The notes below the pieces were generated by a model, which was not told where the DNA came from, searched no databases, and saw nothing but the letters and a program-made list of their open reading frames with translations. Made by a program: the position numbers and the translations under genes. 64,000 nt of DNA, from the NCBI GenBank assembly GCA_914767715.1, contig OU612069.1, forward strand, positions 12,831,387-12,895,386. Reading direction: 5' to 3'. The DNA is from Membranipora membranacea. Its lineage: Eukaryota > Bryozoa > Gymnolaemata > Cheilostomatida > Membraniporidae. Of this stretch, positions 1 through 14,400 are shown piece by piece. The stretch's first letter is position 1; each line of letters opens with the position of its first letter.

Positions 1-275
1 TGTTGCTTTTAAATCATGGTGGAATTATAAGTTTTTGTTTTAACTACAATCATCATACATGGTCAAACAAATTTACCTGCATCTTGTCACTCCTTTCTGC
101 TAGAGAAAGTGCAACCCAGTATAGAGGCACCCTGAAACTAGGGAGTTTGTCAAGACTTGATACAGTAATAATGTATATTAGTATGTTGCGCTCCCCGAAT
201 GCCTTTGCCAAGGACATGCAGAGCTCATATATTGCAAGTTTATAGCATAATCTTTTTCAATTAAATATTTTTCAG

Positions 276-3200
276 AAAACTAACGAGAACTTTAACATTA
301 TTCAAGTGAAACGACAGAAGGCCCTTGGGAATGGTGGTTTTGGTATCGTGAATGCTGCCAAACTCATAACGGACTTAGGAAAAAGGGAAACAAATATCTG
401 TCTAAAGCAGGTTAGCTTTTTACATGAAAATGAAGGAGTTTTAATTGCAAAACAACCCATTTCTTTTCAGTAGAGGGTTCACTTCTCTGAACGTTCTTTG
501 CTGAAATTTTGAGGACCCCAGCTTAAGCCATATTACTTCTTATCATCAATGTGTGTCAACGCTTCCCAATCTTAATTACATTAATTTTGAAACTTCTATA
601 GCTCAGTGTAGTTGTTTTCAAATATATTGTGTGACATTCCGATACCGATCCTTGCCATCAAATTGTCATGGAACTAAGTTGCAGCAGCAGCTCTTAGAAT
701 ATATATATATACATTTAAGTAATTATGCATCTGCTGTTTGCAGAATAAAAAGTTATTAAACATGTGTTAGTGTCATATTTACTCAAATTGTCCTTTAAGT
801 CAATAATAGAAGAAGGCAAGGACACCTCAAAGTCGTTGTTGCGAGAGTATACATACTTCAAAATCATGGAGGGACAGGACAAGAAGAAAAAACGTGTTTC
901 GGGAGATTCAAGTGAAGATCCTACTGGGCATGAAAATATTATCAAATTCCTCTTCTTCTGCATTGAAGAGCCAACAGATCAAGACCGTGACAGAAACAGG
1001 GAACTCCAATATTTCATTGGTTTGGAGTACTTTTTAGGTAAGCACTGATTCCACTTTCCGAAATCAAGTTTTGGATCAACACACGCAGTTAAATTTGGAA
1101 TTACCAGACAGTTTGGGTAGAAATGTGTCTCTTTGAAAAGCACTATCTACTTGGGAAATTCAATATTCATTGCCCACTTTGTTTAAAGAAACAGTCTGTT
1201 TTTCTCAAATGAATACTCAATTTCATTCTAGCAAATATTAATGATTACCATTAGCTCAACCCTATCGTTACCATTCCAATTGCAGTGTTGTGAAAACCAT
1301 TATCATGATTTTTCAGGGGATGATTTGAGTGCATGTATTCATACCCTGCAGAGAAATAAGAAGGAATCTTTTACTTACAATCAGCAGATTAGCATAATGC
1401 AAGGAGTCATGTCTGCTGTCGAATATCTTGAGAGCAACGGCTTGATTCATTGTGACATAAAACCTCACAATGTCTTATTCAATGTGTAAGTATGCAAAAT
1501 TGTATGGCTATTGCCGTTGATGAATCGTATGCTGTCAAGACCAGGGAGTTTGGGCTATACCAAGATTAATCCAATTTGCCTGCATTCGGAGTTGCTCCCC
1601 CTCCGCTTGTCACGCTATAGGCATGCACCGGTGGAAGGGGAGCAACTGGAATTCAGGCAAATTGGATCAAACTATATATGCTGTCATACATCTCGTTAGA
1701 GCTTCCTTGGCAAGTATACCTTTTGGAGGCAACGTGAATCACATCAAGCCCTTATTGCCTCTTCTTTCAGGTTACCTTTCATGGCCCTGAGATACACATG
1801 TACAAGCAAGCTTCTACTTACGGTACCTAGCACCAGTCTATTCTCTGTACCAGTGATCAGTGTCTTCTAACCTGTTTCTACCTTTTGCTTTGATTAGATC
1901 AACATTTGTTCTATATGTTCTATAGAACAAGTTTGAGTTAATGAGTCAGAGACAATTAACCCTCCTACTTAACTTGCATTCGGAGTCGCTACCTCTCTTG
2001 CCACAGATCGTTTGTCCGTGGAACAGAAAGCAGCGAATTTGAAATGCAAAGCATATTGACCCATTCGCATCAAGCTTGTATGATGTTTCACATCATGGAT
2101 CTTAGAATTTGTTGTTAATAATTTAATGCAGTTGAGAATTTTCTAATGAACTAGTTCTCTACAAGTGTTTGTTGTTGCCAATACATTTGAGCAATTGTGT
2201 TATTGCTCCATTTCAGATTTTAGATTTGACTGATTAATATGCGCTCATCAATTAGCTCTATTAACATATGGTATTGTTTCTTCAGAGACACTTTGAAGCT
2301 GAAGTTGATCGACTTTGGCTGTGCCGTTAAGGTGGATGAGAATAGAAAAGAGAAATTAGGAGGGACAACAGAATATATGGCCCCTGAGGTAAATACATAT
2401 TTCCATCTGAAACATTCTAATGGTGGGTTGGGTATTGTAATAAAATAATGTTGACTAATCATTTGTCCCATTTTAATGAAGTTTTTAAAATGAGATCAAA
2501 TCAGTAAGATATTAGTAATCAGCAATTTTCTATAGTTCAAAATGATGCTCTGCTTGACAAAGAAACGCTGACATTTACAAATGAGGCCATTGGTAGCAAT
2601 GGAATACACTGAAAAGAAGACCATTTTTGACATAGTGTATACATATATTCGATAGCTAACCTGCAGTAAACATAATGTCCATGAGTAGGTGATCTGAAAT
2701 ACGCAGAGGGAAGCGTCAAACTTTGCGCAGAAGCGAAGTTAAGCTCTTTTAAAGACTTTGTTTGAGGCTGCTCTTTTGCATCACATCTTATTCATATTTT
2801 ATTCTATCATGTGAGCGATTTTCAGCTTTATAATCCAAATATTGAGGAAGTTGTGGCCTCTCAAACTTCCAAGGTGACGGCAATTTATCGGCAGTAAGAA
2901 TCGGCAGTGAGAATCAGTCGGCAATCCCTAGGGTACGTCACTAATAAATATGTTGATGATCAAAATGTTCAATTCAGTAATGGTCTCGAACCCAGGTCCA
3001 AATGGCTTTGCAGGCGACGCCACTAATACTGAGCTATATTGTCTACAGGCCAACCCAGTTGGTACAAGTGGTGTGATGGTAGCGTCATTGCCTATAGGTA
3101 TGGGGACCCGGGTTCGAATCTCACCCAGGTCTGAATCTTGATCATCATCTTATCTGTGTGACTATTAGTGTATTAACTAATAACTCATAATGTCTATGTC

Positions 3201-5763
3201 ACATGTCTATGGTTGTGACATACCCCAGGAGAAATATCCGCTTATTTCCAATGCCGATTGAAGGCAATCACCCTGGAAGTTTGAGAGGCCATAACTACCT
3301 CAATATTTGGATTCTAAAGCTGAAAATCGCTCACATGATAGAATAAAATATGGAGAATAAGATGTGATACAAAAGAGCAGCCTCGAACAAAGTCTTTAAT
3401 ATGATAATTACATTCCGATATGTGGTGGATGAATCGGAGTCCATGTTCACACCATCATGCAGCATTGGAAAGAAATTCTGTTGATCGGTGCCTTAGTGGG
3501 TACCAATCAGTTAAGCGTTCCTCTTTAGTGTATGATGGAAAATCTTTTAGTGTATGATGGAAAATCTTTTAGTGTATGATGGATAACCTTTTAGTGTATG
3601 ATGGAAAACCTTTTAGTGTATGATGGAAAACTTATTCATATTCACAGACCTTTGCTGATGACCCAGATCAAGACAAATGTGAGCTTCGCAGAGCTGATGT
3701 CTATAGTGTCGCGGCACTGATGTATCGAGTTCTCACATTTTGTCGACCTTGGCATCACCTCCAAAAAGTTAGAGATGCACGCCAAGAACAAAAAGGAGGA
3801 CATCAAAAAACTAAAGATATCATCAAATCAGAGGTAAAAAACCCTGGTAATTATAAAATCAGTGTCATGGTACATCTTTCCTTCTTTTCAATAGGTTACT
3901 TTAAAAGTCTATTTACTTAAAACTAATATGACCTTGGTATTTCTAAAAGTGTTTTTGATGTTAAGTATATAAAGCATATAACAACTTTGCTCACACCCTA
4001 TGATATGTGTTATGGATACTTATACCCCCAGAGAAATGGCAAAGACCCCAGATTGCTTTCACTACTGTCAACTACTGTCTACTAGTTTAGTTACTGACAC
4101 GTTTTTACGTCATATGTTGATCTAATTGTTTCCCCATTAAATCCAAGTACCTGACAAATTATGGTATATGGATATGAGTTCAGTCAGCAAACATCTGAAA
4201 ACCTTTCTGTCGAGATAGCAGCAAGTCAGAGTTTATAATTTTCCTTTTTTCCTAGCTAAAAGAATATGAAGGGAGGTGTTTGGATGCAGAGAATCCCAAA
4301 CTGCTTACGCCTCTGCAGGAGCATATCATTGACAGATCTCAAAACCACTACAAAGACTCCTCAGATCTCTGCGAGATTGTGAAAGACATGCTTTATTATA
4401 GCCCACATGATAGACCAGATATCAGCGAGATAATCTCCAATGTAGCAAAGCTGAACTGCTCTGTTCAGAAACAAATTAGTCGAACATCCATGGATAGCCA
4501 GCAGTCACGTGAGAATAATTTCTCTGCAGGTGACAATAGTCTTCCAATATTTGTGTGTAAGTATTATTCTCACCGTAGGTTTATCTGAGATAAACAGCAA
4601 ATCATTAGTGGAAGCAAAAACTTGCTTCATTTGCAGCCACTTGTAAAAACCTTAAAATAGGATATGACCGTTTGATAATGAAACGGTCAGTCTTTTGGCA
4701 ACAAAAAGTATGCAGCACTGCAAACAAATGGAGAAAAGCATGGATCTCAGTCCCCCTCATAAGACTAACATCCTTTGTTTATATCCAGTTTCTAGCACTC
4801 AGCCGACCCTAGGCGACACAGAGCTAAACGAAAGACATAAATCACCAGCTGCTGCTAACGATGTACCTGGAGAGGGCAAAGCTTTGGAAGCCGAAGATGA
4901 TCATGAGAGTGAGAATGAGGATGATGGAGGAACTGCAGCACATGATGGTAAGTTTGTTACTCCATCAAATGCATTTGATTGGAGCTTAATCAAATTTTTG
5001 TCAATGCCTAACATACAAAGACTGAGGGATTGATGAGTTCAGATTTTATTTATTTTTATTTTCTTGTATGCTATGAATGTATTGAAATTTTCTGTGAAAA
5101 AATCTTGCCTTTGTTTTGGAATGCATTGTGCAGTGGTTTCTGAAACACAAAAATGTTTGTTATTTCAGAGCATGAGAGTATCCGACCACATTTTCAAACG
5201 GGCTCTGATGAAGAGGAGGATGTCGGTGGTGGCGGCGGCAGCGATGATGTTGAACCACTGAGCACTGCGATGAAAAACATAGCCAGAGGTGAGTGATTGC
5301 ATTACAAAGAGAGCAAAAAATACATCAATACTGGTAACACAACTTTCAATAGAACACCCCTGCTTGACAATTAATATAAATTAACAAATTCGCTTGATTT
5401 GTTTTATAATTCATTTTTTGTTGTGCATGGTCTCATATGTCAAGTGAGTTGATCAGCAAAAAAATGATATATTTAGCAGAAATGCTATGACATGATTTGC
5501 CTACCTTTTACCTCCGTTCTTGTTATCTGTTAGAATTGGCAGCTTTATTAAACTTATTCTCAACAGCTGTTTTGCAATTTTCCCTGTAATTGTACGGCTG
5601 TGGAGTTGCCTCAAATTGGGCTCGCCTTATATTTCAAGCAGAGTTAAATCTATTGGTTTATTACTTCATAGGTAATGTAGGAGATACACTAGCTGTTTTT
5701 GGAACCAGCAGCAATGCCTCTGATAACAACAGATCTCACGGAGAGCAGAGCAACAATTTGTGA
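276..5763 (+). CDS. Non-RD Ser/Thr protein kinase A, 5'-partial, with acidic tail
   Basis: Exons read from splice sites and phase: 276-410, 800-1037, 1317-1485, 2286-2388, 3648-3833, 4256-4556, 4789-4947, 5169-5288, 5672-5763 (stop TGA). They sum to 1503 nt with every junction in phase. The first exon starts in phase 0 and equals coding exon 3 of the paralogues, so two short N-terminal exons lie left of the window. Visible: glycine loop LGNGGFG, ATP lysine in ICLKQ, catalytic HCDIKPHN, IDFGCA, GGTTEYMAPE and the ADVYSVAALMYRV helix. Lysine two after the catalytic Asp marks Ser/Thr specificity; the Arg before that Asp is Cys (non-RD). Exon 800-1037 carries a Lys/Asp-rich insert between the alpha-C region and strand 4 not seen in the paralogues. 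After the kinase domain comes an acidic, low-complexity tail (EDDHESENEDDGG; SDEEEDVGGGGGSDD). Kinase assignment is firm; family and substrate are not recognised. Confidence 0.88.
1568..1669. repeat. Short inverted repeat in intron of kinase A
   Basis: Arms 1568-1604 and 1633-1669 are reverse complements with few mismatches (GTTGCTCCCC against GGGGAGCAAC). Related sequence recurs near 14600-14702, so this is probably a dispersed short element. Confidence 0.6.
2749..3399. mobile_element. Foldback element with ~125-bp terminal inverted repeats, TTAA ends
   Basis: The left arm 2749-2875 (TTAAAGACTTTG...) is the reverse complement of the right arm about 3272-3399 (...CAAAGTCTTTAA). TTAA stands at both outer ends, as in piggyBac-type insertions. 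It lies in the kinase A intron between the APE exon and the next exon. The interior carries tRNA-promoter-like sequence (see 2985-3240). No transposase is seen, so it is non-autonomous. Confidence 0.75.
2985..3240 (+). repeat. tRNA-like SINE sequence nested in foldback element
   Basis: Contains a B-box-like GGGTTCGAATC near 3111-3121 preceded by an A-box-like GTGGTGTGATGGTAGCG, the arrangement of a tRNA-derived SINE head. A second, opposite B box (GGTCTCGAACCC) sits near 2981-2992. No acceptor stem pairs, so it is not a tRNA gene. Confidence 0.5.
3522..3632. repeat. 22-bp tandem repeat, five copies
   Basis: The unit TTTTAGTGTATGATGGAAAA with small changes is repeated five times just upstream of the acceptor at 3647 of kinase A. 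Confidence 0.9.
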
Positions 5764-8488
5764 TGATTGTTCACAGTCAGAATCATACGGGTAAATGCCA
5801 AAGGCCAACCTGACCAATGTCAATTTGACCATGGATTTGACATCACGCCCGCTTCCAAAACATTCCATCAATTGACCATATCGAAGTTCTGTATTTGGTT
5901 GGCTGCTACTCAACTATATTCTAACCAATAAGTTACACCAGTGTATTCTTGGGACAGTTCTTAATGACAATCAAAATTCCTACATTGACACAATTTACAT
6001 AATATAAGCAAATCTATAGATCTCCTAATTGTAAAGCCTGGCAAACTGAGCAATGTTTTTTGCTCAATGGCTTTGAAATATCTTCGACTTCTTTTGTATT
6101 ACCTGTGCCATATCTGTGATGTTCTATATTTTGCTGCATGCGTTCTGTGACCTGTACCCTAAATTTTACAGTAGCTGAGGTGTTTCTGTGTAACATTCAG
6201 GGTATATATTGTTATGAATCTTAGAGTGTGGGTTGATAGTGAAATGCCTCATCCTCCTCGACCAATTAAAGCACCAAAACTACCCTCTATGCAGCTTTAG
6301 AGCACCAATTGCAGGGAAGTTGATGTTTGATGACTTATATTATGTCGGGGCATCCCACCCTGATTTATGTCGAGTGTGGGGGCCACACATTACATTATTA
6401 TCTTTACTATATTATTTATCATTTTGTTGTTACAACATTATATACAACGTTATATATTCAGACAACTATCAGAGTCAATTCATGTACTAATATATCAACT
6501 GTTTGGTCAATTTTGTTACGCTACCTTTGATTCAGTTTTTTAAAGCTCAGTTGTGCTGAAAATATCATCTATTTTTTGTATTCAGGTCAATCCGCAAGTG
6601 CCTTCAGAAACTTATATTTTTTTGAAACAATTTTCATTTTATTCTTGTATTTTCTACCTTTCATTATTGCTTTCTAACAATTGAGTCCAATGAAATTCTA
6701 TTGATACTGTCTAACAACATGAATATCACATATTTGCTAAAACGAATAAGGTGCCTTACCTGAAAGGGGATTGTTGGGGACTCGAATAATATATAATTTA
6801 GTTACTAGTATTCAACATCAGATAAGATCATGACACCCTGTTTTGGACATACATTTGAAACTCTTCTTACTGCAATTCTGAAAATTGAGTTCAGTGTGAA
6901 GTCATACCATGTGCTATTTTTTCGGGACACATGAAAAATAATTTCAATAAGTCGTGTTGGGAAAGTATTCAGACACAGTGATTCAACTTGGATATGCCGC
7001 TGAAGAATGTTAACAGGGTGGCCTTCATGACAGTAAATAAATGGTGGCAACACAAAGCCTTTGTACTAGGCTTATAACTGCAGTGTAATGGGACCCAGTT
7101 ATATGGCTAAGGCGACTCTTGATGGATTTCGGGGCTTGCCAGCCATCGTACCACATGTAAATAACATCACAGCATCAGTATGATGACTTAAACTTTGGTT
7201 GTTGTGGCATTTCACTGCCCACCACCACCCAGAGTTTCATAGTGGAACTGGAATAACAGCAAACCGAACCATTGTACAAGAGCTATCAATTATTTCAACC
7301 TCCGGTTTTCCATGGTTTTCCCTTACCACAGCACATCTAAAGAGAGGATCAAACAAAGCATACACAGATAATAACTAAAAGTATTTTTTATTATTCTTCA
7401 TAATTGTTCAAAATAAAAAACAGACGTAATAAAATGTTCAATAGATTAAAAATAAAAATAGATGAGGAATTCATTTCAGGAATTTTGAGTCAAAAATTAG
7501 CAAGATATGACATTCAAGGCCAATAAGATAAGATAAAACACATATATTTTTGTGTGCATTGCAAATGTATAATGCACGGGCGTATGTATGATCTAGATAG
7601 AGCCATCAAATGAAACAGCCACACCTGCCATGAAAAAGAGGTGGAATGTTGAAACTTTTTGATTGAGTATGGTCAGAACAGTGTGACTGCTGTTAATCCT
7701 GACAAAAGAATTGATAATATTGGTATGTCTGTTTAATGAAATTAAATTTCTCTAGATGAAAATGTAAGAAATGGATGAAAAATGGAAGTAAGAGTAATGT
7801 GACGTCAGTAATATTTTTATGTGCTGTGTATTGATTGGTGATAGGTTGTCAAAGTTATGGCACAAATCTTCTGAATGGCACAAGTTTGACGATTGGCACA
7901 AAACTAAAGTTGCAGATATGCAGACGCTTAAGCCTGGTGTTGCATAAAATCTATGGACCAGTTTGTGAAAGAGGTAGCCCATAAATGATAAAACATGATA
8001 CGCACAAATCGAAGATGAGGTATAATAAATTTGAGTAAAGGAAAATAATTTCTATGAAACGTGCCCAACTATATTGGACATATTTTGATTACACTGTTCA
8101 TAAATGTATCTCAGATAGCGATCACAGTGGCTTTAATGGGGATGTGAAGAAACCAGGAACACAGTCTATAATGATTGATGACCATAGTTCAAAGCAGATT
8201 GTATAGAATCTAGGATTGGTCTTGGGACGCCAAGGTCTGGCATTACGTTAGTATATTCGAGATCAACTCTTGTGAATAGCATGTGAAGGAATGGAGATCA
8301 ACTATGGGTTCTTTATGTTTGAACAATATAGTGAGACGGCCATGATGTTTTCAGAACTTTTACCCGCTGAAGACAATGATTGCTATGAACTTGTCGGCCA
8401 TCTTGAAGAGTTGCTAGCTCATACAGCTTCTTTCAAGTCAAAGTCTTATGGATATTATGCATCACCTTTGTGGCTGACAAGTTTTGTG
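5764..8488. other. Intergenic, between convergent 3' ends of kinases A and B
   Basis: No supported gene. An ATTAAA at 6265-6270 is a weak candidate poly(A) signal for kinase A. TTTAAT at 8132-8137, which reads ATTAAA on the minus strand, is a weak candidate for kinase B. Open frames here are short and lack splice support. Confidence 0.5.
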
Positions 8489-11400
8489 TTACAACGTTGT
8501 GCTTTCCTTTTCTTCATCAATATTATTTCCCCTCGCGTCATCGACAGGGGAAACAATAAGGATAACTTCTTCTACGTTAACCCCTGCAGAATCAGAGAGG
8601 GTCATTGGTACTGTAGCTTGTGCCAAGTTTGAGGTATCGGTAGATCCCTCATTGTTCCTACTTTCATAGTTTGAATCACCAAAAACACTACCATTTTCCT
8701 GTTCCTTGCCAGCTGTTTGTGAAATTGGACTTCCCACCGTTCTATAGCTTTCTTTGGAACACACCTCCAACTGTTTCTCTGATGCCGCACTTTGCTCTGA
8801 AAGAAGAAGTTACATATTTCAGACCAGAATTAATACAATACAAAAAAAACATACTGCTAATTTCTCCAGGTCTTATTTGACTGCCCTATTTAACAGGCCC
8901 CCTTAAGCACAGGTGGATTGTGAGGGGAAGACACCCTATACCCTTGCCCGCTGAGGTCGGCTGCTCTTTTCAAGGTGGCGTAGGGGAATTCTATACTGTT
9001 TGCAAATAGTACACAGAAGACCACCTGCATTAATGATCCTGATCCAAGCACATTTGACATTGAATTACGTAGTGATAGGTTGGAGATCGATTTGTGTCTT
9101 AAGATGTCATGAAAAATATGTTGACAAGCTGGAAAAACAGCTACACACTCACATGGATTCAAGTTATGGGCTATGAAAGTTCCAATAACAGAAAAATTTG
9201 TTCTGTCATGTCATGTCATGTCATGTCACGTCACGTCATGTCATGCTTCTTGACAATAACTTGAAAACACATAATAAGCCCCAACAATCCCATTACTCAT
9301 ATGTTATGTTTAATGTGATGGTAGGCATGGAATTGCATGAGCTAAACGACCCCGAAGTAGTGAATTGCAGGCTTGCTAATTAGCGCCATCAACCCTCCCT
9401 GGTTTTAGGGGTGGTAAGGTGGTGGAATTGATTAGATTGGTGGCTAATCACTGCCGGACGAGTTGTACTGCAGTGAAAGTTGGTATGAGGTCCATCAGGT
9501 GACCATGTCTTGATTGTTCAAGCCCCCAGTGTCACCGGGTGTATCTCTTCCTGGGTGACAAAAACTTACCTAAGCCTGTACTTTTTTTATGACCTTTTTC
9601 TTTGTCACTCTCATCCTCAGGAGTTGTTATTCTATTCTCTTCTTCCATACGACTCTCTGCGCCATCTGTGGAGTTAGTATGCAGAATTTAAACAATCAAT
9701 GAACAGATTTCCACTTCCTGATACACCCTAGACCTGTTCACACGGCCACGGGTTTTGGGTGTTTGGGTGGCCAAGTACTTCTCGGTATAGTATCAGTAAT
9801 TGTCTTCTGCTGTTTTAGCTCTAATCTTCACCACTAGATACACCTTTATGGCCTTACACAATGAAAATATTCACAGATTCGGAATTAAGGTCCAGTATTG
9901 AATTGCTGAATTCAAGTTCAGCATAAATAGCTGCAAAATTGTTTTTGTTTAAATTCCTGTTATTGTCAAAATCTGATTATTAGTGCCATTGATGTTTAGC
10001 AACATTTTGATTTGTGAGATAGCAAAAACTTCAAGGCTAATGGACAAGGAATGGGTTGAGAGACTAATGAATACCAGACTTGGAATCTCCATGCTCCATT
10101 ACTTTTGTCTACCATTTTCCAGGGCTATAGGTATCGAATTCTATAGAATTTATTCCAAATAGCGTGTACAAAAATTTTGAGTTAAGTGGAGATGAATCTG
10201 ATAATAAGATGACGTCTATAGAGTTCAATGATGATGTGTCATGATCATTATGTGAGCTAATTTTAGTCATTTCTGGAAACATGAGGCTTTTATAGCTGGT
10301 TGAAGACACTCCAAACATACTTCTCTATGGGCTCAATCAGGATTTAGAAACTAAAGGTCTAAGAGCTTGATTAGATTCTGGAATTCTAAAATACTTAGGC
10401 TAAATGCTTTTCAATGCAATTTGTCACATGACTATGAAGGAATTCCCTTTATTGAGGTCACAGCCTTTGGGATACCCGATTTCATTGGTTTTTTTACATA
10501 CACCAGGTATTGCTACCTTTATCTCAACACTGGATAGCAGCAGAGGGATAAAGATTGGTGGGTTTATGTAATGAAGCATGGAGATTCCAAATCTCATTAG
10601 TCTCTCAACCCATTCTTTGTCCATAAGCCTTTATATAAACCAATTTTTCATCCATTTGGCAAAAACACTTACGTAGAGCAGTGAATTCTTGATTTGCATT
10701 AACATTCTTATTAACCTCCTGATTATGCACAACCTCTGGAGTCATAATTCTGCAATGATCTACCAAAGAGTTCCCTCCGGAATCTGGGGAAGACATTTGA
10801 GTGGTCTGCGGAAAGATTGAACTTCTAGTAGCACCTTCTGGATTTTGACCGACTGTGGCATTTTCATCGTTGTCACCAGCTACAATGACATGACCACCAC
10901 ATTCAGCCTCTGGTGGCGTTGGTCTGATGTCAGCTCTGACCGCACTAGGCTGTGATCTCCCAAAGAGATTATTTTCCTCTGAAAAAAGGTGGTGGTGTAT
11001 CAATCAAGACAGTTGGCTATTCAATTAAAACCCTGTCTGCAGAAATCTCACGAAAGAAAGTCTTGTATTGCGGAATCATTGTAAATTAATTTCAATTCAA
11101 GGCAATGCTTTCAAATCATTTCAAAATTCTTTTGTTCATAGTGTATTATATCCTGATAAACTGTTTGAAACTTTGCAGGTCCAAAAACTTACCTAGACCC
11201 GTACCTTCTTGTTCTCCATCATCACTCAGATTATCCGCCTGATCAGATACAGCTTCGGGGGTCATAATTCTGCAATCTTCTAACAAAGGGATCCCTGCAG
11301 AATCTGGGGAGGTTGTTGAGTTGGGTTCCGGCAAGACCGAGAGACCAGTAGCACCTTCTGGCATTTGATTGACTGTGGAGCTTGCATTGTTGCGATGCTC

Positions 11401-14400
11401 TACTTTGACTTCACTGAAAACATCATCATTATCGTCTGCACCACCACCGCATTCAGCCTCCGGTGACAATGGTCTGGTTTCAGTTCTCTGACTATTTGTG
11501 TCACTTAGCCGCGGCAGTCCATTCGATACAGCCTGTTCTTCTGAATTAATAATGGATAAAAGTAGATGTTTGATATTTAATGTGTGTAAATAAAAACTAG
11601 ATGCGATGTATAATAGTAGTATATAGTATGTAACACCCTACCACTTATATCTTTTTATTCAAGTCACTTTTTTGTAACTATGTTAATGTGTGTGAGGTCA
11701 ACAAGTTATTTTTAATTTTCTTTAATTATAAACTTTTAGAAAACCTCAATAAATAAATAAATAAATAAATAATGATAATCAAAATCCAACAGGTCTCAGT
11801 CTGAGGTTTATTAATGGCATTGAAGGTCTACTACTACTACTACTACCACTGGGGTTTGGTCGGTCCCCAGGTGTGCTCGGACTTGCCTACAAACAGCGAG
11901 AAAACTGGCACAGAAACTGCAGCCTCGCCCACCATTATATCTCGCCTCCATTGCATCCAGTATTGCATCCAGTATTGCATCCAATATCTTCAGGGTGTGG
12001 CGTGTGATAACACCCACTAATTTTAATCAACCATTTAATTAATCCTGATGGCCCACATGTATTTTTAAGTTGCATCCTAACCTTGTGGGTTGAAAGCACT
12101 AGCCATACGCTGAGACGTGACTTCTGGTGTGCTCGGAATGAGATTGATAAGAGGTGCTTCAGGCTGTTCTTGTGCTGGCTGTGAACTGCATGGCTTGCTG
12201 TGTTTCAATGAAAGATTTACAGGGATGGGACCTCCAGTTTTCTTCTTTGTGTCGGCTAACCGTAATGGTGTGCTTGTTCGTTTCGGCTCAAATGCTTGAG
12301 CTGGGCTACCAACAGTTTCTGGGATAGTTGGCATCCTTGGAGCAGACCGGGATAAATCTGAAAGAAAATGGAATCTGGTGAGTTGGTGTGTGGAAGGAAA
12401 CTTATGCATCGTGTATTGAGTTAGAAGTGCACAACATATAGTTTATTTTGCAAATAAAGTATGTAATAAGGATGATGACTGCCAAAGCATCTCATTTTTT
12501 AAGCAGGAAAGGCTTCATTTACTGCAACGCTTATCGAAGCCAAACGTATTGGTACAAATTTTACCTTGGATGTCATCAAGATCATCGCCTAGTGGCATAT
12601 CTCCATAATCCTCCTCAGCATCATCATCAGCTTGAGTCAAGGGATTGGCACCTGTTGCAGGCTCGTCATCGTCTTGTGATCTTCTGTTGGCTATTTTTTC
12701 CCGATGCTTTTCCTGTATGTGACTATCAGCCGAGGTGCCCTTACCAGTTGTGGAACCTTGGAGAGTAAAAAGAACCTTGTGTCCTATACAGGCTAATACA
12801 TCTATCTCAACTTTTTATATTGTTTGTCCAACTAGTTTTTTGATGAGAGGTATGGACAAGGACCATAATTGAACAGAGATAATAAGAAGAGATTTTGTTG
12901 CAAATTTAATTACTTTAACTTACAGAAAAGCATCGAGTGTGGTAGGTTGAGATTGCTACTTAGCCCCGTCTTAGCAACTTCTGAGGGACTGCTATTTAAC
13001 GAAGAGAAGTTAGGTTCAGATGAAACGGAGCTCATCTTCAACTGGCTTGCAGAGACATGCAGTTGATCTTTTAGTAACACAATTCTCTCAAGAATGATGT
13101 CAACAGTAGGTCGAAGTTCAAGACAGTAGCTGAGCATATCTGACACCAGCTCAAACAGATGAGGGTATTTGTTGAAGTCAAAGCAGGTCGAATTCCAGTC
13201 AGCAATAAGAGATTGTAGATCAGTTCTGCAGCTGTCCAGCAAATTCACACTGTCACAACTGTCTCTTGCCTGCTGCTGCTGTGGTAAATCCCGTACCAAC
13301 TCATCAGTACCATGGCCATCATGCAGTAGCCTTTTCTCATATGCTTGAAACTGGTTTTCATAAAACAAAAAATAAAAATTTGTTATAATAAAGTAGCTTT
13401 GTCATGATCAAATCATCGAGTAATATCAGTCTATTTACATGACACAACAAACTTTATTCTTCATTAATTAATTAAAGCGAGCTACTAAAATGAATTGAGT
13501 CCCTCCTTTCATCACCCGATCATAGTCGCACTGAAATTTGCCCCACTTTCGTGGCGCTGATGATTTGATATTCCTGATATAAGTAAAGACTAAAAATAAC
13601 TGCCTCACCATACAGTGACCAACATCTAGCCGTGAAATTTAAAATAGCCTTCTTGGCCAATTGAGGCATCTTCTGATACAGATCTCATTTTTTAATTTGA
13701 ATATGCCTATGTGATGATGCTGTTTCAGCGTACCTGTTTGCGAAGCATAGCTGTCACTTGATTGTGGGCATCTTTTGCATCGTTGTCTCGAATGGCGCAT
13801 ATCTGCTTTACATGATGGTAAGGTTTCTCAAATGTTATCACTCTAAACATGAGGGCTCCAATACTATAGATATCAGATTTGGTTAGAGAAGCTCCGTATT
13901 TATCCTTTATGATCTAAAATCAAACAACAACACATGATGTGTCAAAAAAATATCCTGACAATCGATAAGTGGCCATATAAAGTACAACATGAACCAAGAG
14001 AGGAAGAAACCATGAGTACACCTGTAAACATACAAACCAGGCTACTTAAAAATTGATAGTCGTGGAATGTGTTCAGAGCATAATGGGTGCCATATTTGGA
14101 ATCTCCATGCTTCATTACAACACCCACCAATTTTCATCACTTTGCTGCAATCCAGTGTTGAGATGTAGGCAATAATATCTGATGGTTGTAAAAACAAAAT
14201 GTTATGGGATATCCCCTAAACTGTGAAATTGATAGAGGAAATTCCCTACAGGTCACGTGACACATCGCGCTGAAAAGTATTGAGTATTTTAGTATTCTAG
14301 TATCAAATCAAGCTCTTGATCTAGACTTATAACTTATAAACCCACACATAGCTCCCATAATGATCATCACACATCAACATTCAACTCTATCGACATCATC

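Noticed and set aside
3-245. 80-codon open frame at the left edge as N-terminal exon of kinase A
   Set aside because: No similarity to the N-terminal exons of kinases B and C and no donor in the right phase; the next exon begins after a clean acceptor at 275.
3058-3132. Genuine tRNA genes at this and the other B-box sites
   Set aside because: None forms a complete acceptor stem; all continue into repeated non-tRNA bodies.
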